In this document: in pieces, positions 6,276-7,714 of the stretch | Layout: every line of letters starts with the position of its first letter | How positions within the stretch are numbered: position 1 is the stretch's first letter | Source: an uncultured Lachnospiraceae bacterium | Lineage (GTDB): Bacteria; Bacillota; Clostridia; Lachnospirales; Lachnospiraceae | Assembly (NCBI GenBank): GCA_902797565.1 | Contig: CADBTO010000065.1 | Span: forward strand, 1-7,714 | DNA: 7,714 bases | Reading direction: 5' to 3' | Translations under genes and position numbers: made by a program | Notes under the pieces: generated by a model | Databases searched by the model: none | What the model saw: only the letters and a program-made list of their open reading frames with translations | What the model was told of the DNA's origin: nothing

Positions 6276-6971
6276 ATGGAGGAGCAGACGCAGAAGGAAT
6301 GTGTAAAATGCGGCGTCATCCTGTTGGATGGTGAAGATGTCTGCCCGCTGTGCCGGGGGGTGGCAAAGAACTGCCCGGATCGTGGAAGGGTCATTTACCG
6401 GGGGCAGGGCTATCCGGAACTTTGGGCGAAGATCCGGGCACAAAGGGTTGTCCGCCGGATCATCCTCTTTTTGGTGCTGGCGGCGGATATTATCTGCGGG
6501 GTTGTAAACTTCCAGGTCAATCCCCGGTCCCACTGGTCGTTTCTCGTGTTTGGGGCAGGCGCGGCGGTGTTCCATCTGTATTCGCTGTATGTGAATCAGT
6601 TTTGCGGCTATCTGGCGCGGATCAACTGGACGATCGTGGACGTGCTGCTCTTTTGCGTGCTCTGTGACTGGGTGATGGGGTTCCAGGGCTGGTCCACGAG
6701 TTTTGCGCTGCCTTCCGCAATCTTCTGCTGCAATGTCATTGTCCTGCTGTTGATGATCGTCAACAGGCGCTACTGGTACAGCTATATGCTTTATGAAATT
6801 GCAAATATCATCCTGTCGGGACTGCTGTTCGTGCTGGTCGGGTTTGGCCTGATGAAGCAGCCCATCCTGGCAGAATCCGCGCTGATTATATCCGTACTGG
6901 TGTTCTTGGGGACAGTCCTGATCGGCGGTGCGGATGCGAGGAAGGAGCTGGAGCGGAGATTCCATATTTGA
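6276..6971 (+). CDS. Zinc-ribbon multi-pass membrane protein (DUF6320-like)
   Basis: The 231-residue protein starts with a short zinc ribbon, CVKC at 9-12 and CPLC at 23-26, expected to bind one zinc in the cytoplasm. About five or six hydrophobic spans follow, near residues 61-79, 87-105, 116-133, 145-163, 172-191 and 201-217. The basic stretch between the ribbon and the first span (AKIRAQRVVRR) and the tail ARKELERR fit cytoplasmic ends. The layout matches what I recall of DUF6320 proteins in Clostridia, an assignment made from memory. It lies 32 bases after the acyltransferase and 35 before the next gene, so it is probably in the same operon. Function is unknown; a membrane partner or transporter-like role for the acyltransferase pathway is inference. 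Confidence 0.8.
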   Translation: MEEQTQKECVKCGVILLDGEDVCPLCRGVAKNCPDRGRVIYRGQGYPELWAKIRAQRVVRRIILFLVLAADIICGVVNFQVNPRSHWSFLVFGAGAAVFHLYSLYVNQFCGYLARINWTIVDVLLFCVLCDWVMGFQGWSTSFALPSAIFCCNVIVLLLMIVNRRYWYSYMLYEIANIILSGLLFVLVGFGLMKQPILAESALIISVLVFLGTVLIGGADARKELERRFHI

Positions 6972-6994
6972 ATCGTTTTATGCACGGTATATCA

Positions 6995-7000
6995 AAGGAG
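6995..7000 (+). promoter_or_regulatory. Ribosome binding site for the 7007 gene
   Basis: AAGGAG lies six bases before the ATG at 7007 and nine before a second ATG at 7010, so either could start the protein. The upstream in-frame TTG at 6968 overlaps the previous stop and lacks a site. Confidence 0.7.
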
Positions 7001-7006
7001 AAAAAC

Positions 7007-7525
7007 ATGATGCAGGAACGGGAACGCAGCCTGTTGTCCAGGCTGGGAAAAGAACTGGCAGGGGACTTTGCGGAGCTTTCGCTGTTTTTGGCAGAGGAGC
7101 TTGGCACGCAGATGGATGTACTCCGTATTCTGGAAACCGGATATGGGAGCGCACAGACAGAGGCGCTGGGAGAATTCTTTTTCAGGCCCGCAGGTGATGC
7201 CGGGCTGCTTTTGTTTTCGGCAATGGTCACGTTGACAAATGGGCTTGTAAAGAAGTATGCACCGCTTCTGGCATATGGGATTTCCAAACTGAATTTCTAT
7301 CTTCCGTGCGGCGGCTTTGCGATAGACGCGCAGGAAACCACACTGGTCTACCGATTAAGCCAGGCCTGTGATGCCAGTATGGAGGATGGGCAGCTGCTCC
7401 GCCAGATGAGGGATTGCATCAGTATGGCATTTGCGGTTCCGGAACAGTATGCGGGGATGCTCCTGAAAATGGCAGAGGGCGGCGTGTCGATGAAGGAGCT
7501 TTCTGTGCTTTTCCCGGAGGTTTGA
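7007..7525 (+). CDS. Unknown cytoplasmic protein, possibly YbjN/secretion-chaperone fold
   Basis: The family is not recognised with confidence. The protein has 172 residues (171 if the next ATG is used) and no signal peptide. The N-terminal 60 residues are charged and helical (ERERSLLSRLGKELAGDF). The middle, LLLFSAMVTLTNGL, is moderately hydrophobic but interrupted and too polar for a clear membrane span. The section LNFYLPCGGFAIDAQETTLV followed by YRLSQACDASMEDGQLLRQM and a helical C-terminus recalls the strand-then-helix pattern of YbjN/CesT-like chaperones; this is a weak, by-eye resemblance. It follows the zinc-ribbon membrane gene by 35 bases and is probably in the same operon. A helper role for the membrane protein or acyltransferase is only inference. 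Confidence 0.75.
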   Translation: MMQERERSLLSRLGKELAGDFAELSLFLAEELGTQMDVLRILETGYGSAQTEALGEFFFRPAGDAGLLLFSAMVTLTNGLVKKYAPLLAYGISKLNFYLPCGGFAIDAQETTLVYRLSQACDASMEDGQLLRQMRDCISMAFAVPEQYAGMLLKMAEGGVSMKELSVLFPEV

Positions 7526-7530
7526 AACAT

Positions 7531-7714
7531 ATGCCGAAACGTCCGGCAGATGGCTTAACCGCTGTCCGCAGCGTGGGGGCTTTGCAGCGGCCAGATGGTT
7601 TTGGGACGGGGCAGGGCAGGATGCAGGGCGTTCCGGGAGCGGTCAATCAGATCGAAGGGCCGGTCAGGTGCGAACCGAGGCGATCGCCCAGCTTGGCTTT
7701 TCCGGGAGGGAAGC
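7531..7714 (+). CDS. Open reading frame cut by the right edge, unknown
   Basis: An ATG at 7531 follows the previous stop by five bases, with GGAGG at 7516-7520 ten bases upstream. The frame stays open for 61 codons to the end of the window. The visible protein, beginning MPKRPADGLTAVRS, is rich in Gly, Pro, Arg and Gln and has no recognisable domain; it could be the disordered N-terminus of a larger protein. The position and ribosome binding site fit a fourth gene of the cluster, but the composition is unusual and the frame could be fortuitous. Confidence 0.45.
   Translation, partial: MPKRPADGLTAVRSVGALQRPDGFGTGQGRMQGVPGAVNQIEGPVRCEPRRSPSLAFPGGK

Overview
The window looks like chromosomal DNA from a Gram-positive anaerobe of the Clostridia, most likely Lachnospiraceae. 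This is inferred from the strong AAGGAG-type ribosome binding sites, the housekeeping proteins, and the combination of a FliD-like protein, a condensation-fold acyltransferase and a zinc-ribbon membrane protein. No rRNA, tRNA, CRISPR array or transposase is visible. All supported genes lie on the plus strand.

Layout. Bases 11-1456 encode a large, unrecognised single-pass membrane protein with a long acidic, then Lys/Pro/Glu-rich cytoplasmic part; its frame is open to the left edge. Bases 1457-1807 are non-coding and hold two tandem copies of a structured element of about 157 bp plus the first 22 bases of a third. That last partial copy supplies the ribosome binding site of hisH. Next comes hisH-hisF (imidazole glycerol phosphate synthase, 7-base overlap), then ung (uracil-DNA glycosylase) 21 bases later. 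A textbook extended -10 sigma-A promoter overlaps the last codons of ung. It starts a roughly 160-base leader in front of a 280-residue FliD-like protein, and a UUCG-loop terminator follows that gene. The last segment is a close-packed cluster: an HxxxDG acyltransferase, a zinc-ribbon multi-pass membrane protein (DUF6320-like), a 172-residue protein of unknown function, and an open frame cut by the right edge.

How the parts relate. HisH and HisF form one enzyme, with HisH supplying ammonia to HisF. Ung is probably co-transcribed with them but is functionally separate. The FliD-like gene appears to be its own transcription unit. The acyltransferase, membrane protein and third protein share short gaps and good ribosome binding sites, so they probably form one operon, perhaps modifying a lipid or envelope molecule.

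The most unusual structure is the hisH leader. In each full element, an arm containing the ribosome-binding sequence is followed by an arm complementary to it. Because the elements are in tandem, the complementary arm can pair with the binding site behind it or the one in front of it, and the last of those is the hisH site. This suggests a translational switch, or a dispersed repeat family that carries ribosome binding sites. A weaker version of the same arrangement appears in the leader of the FliD-like gene.
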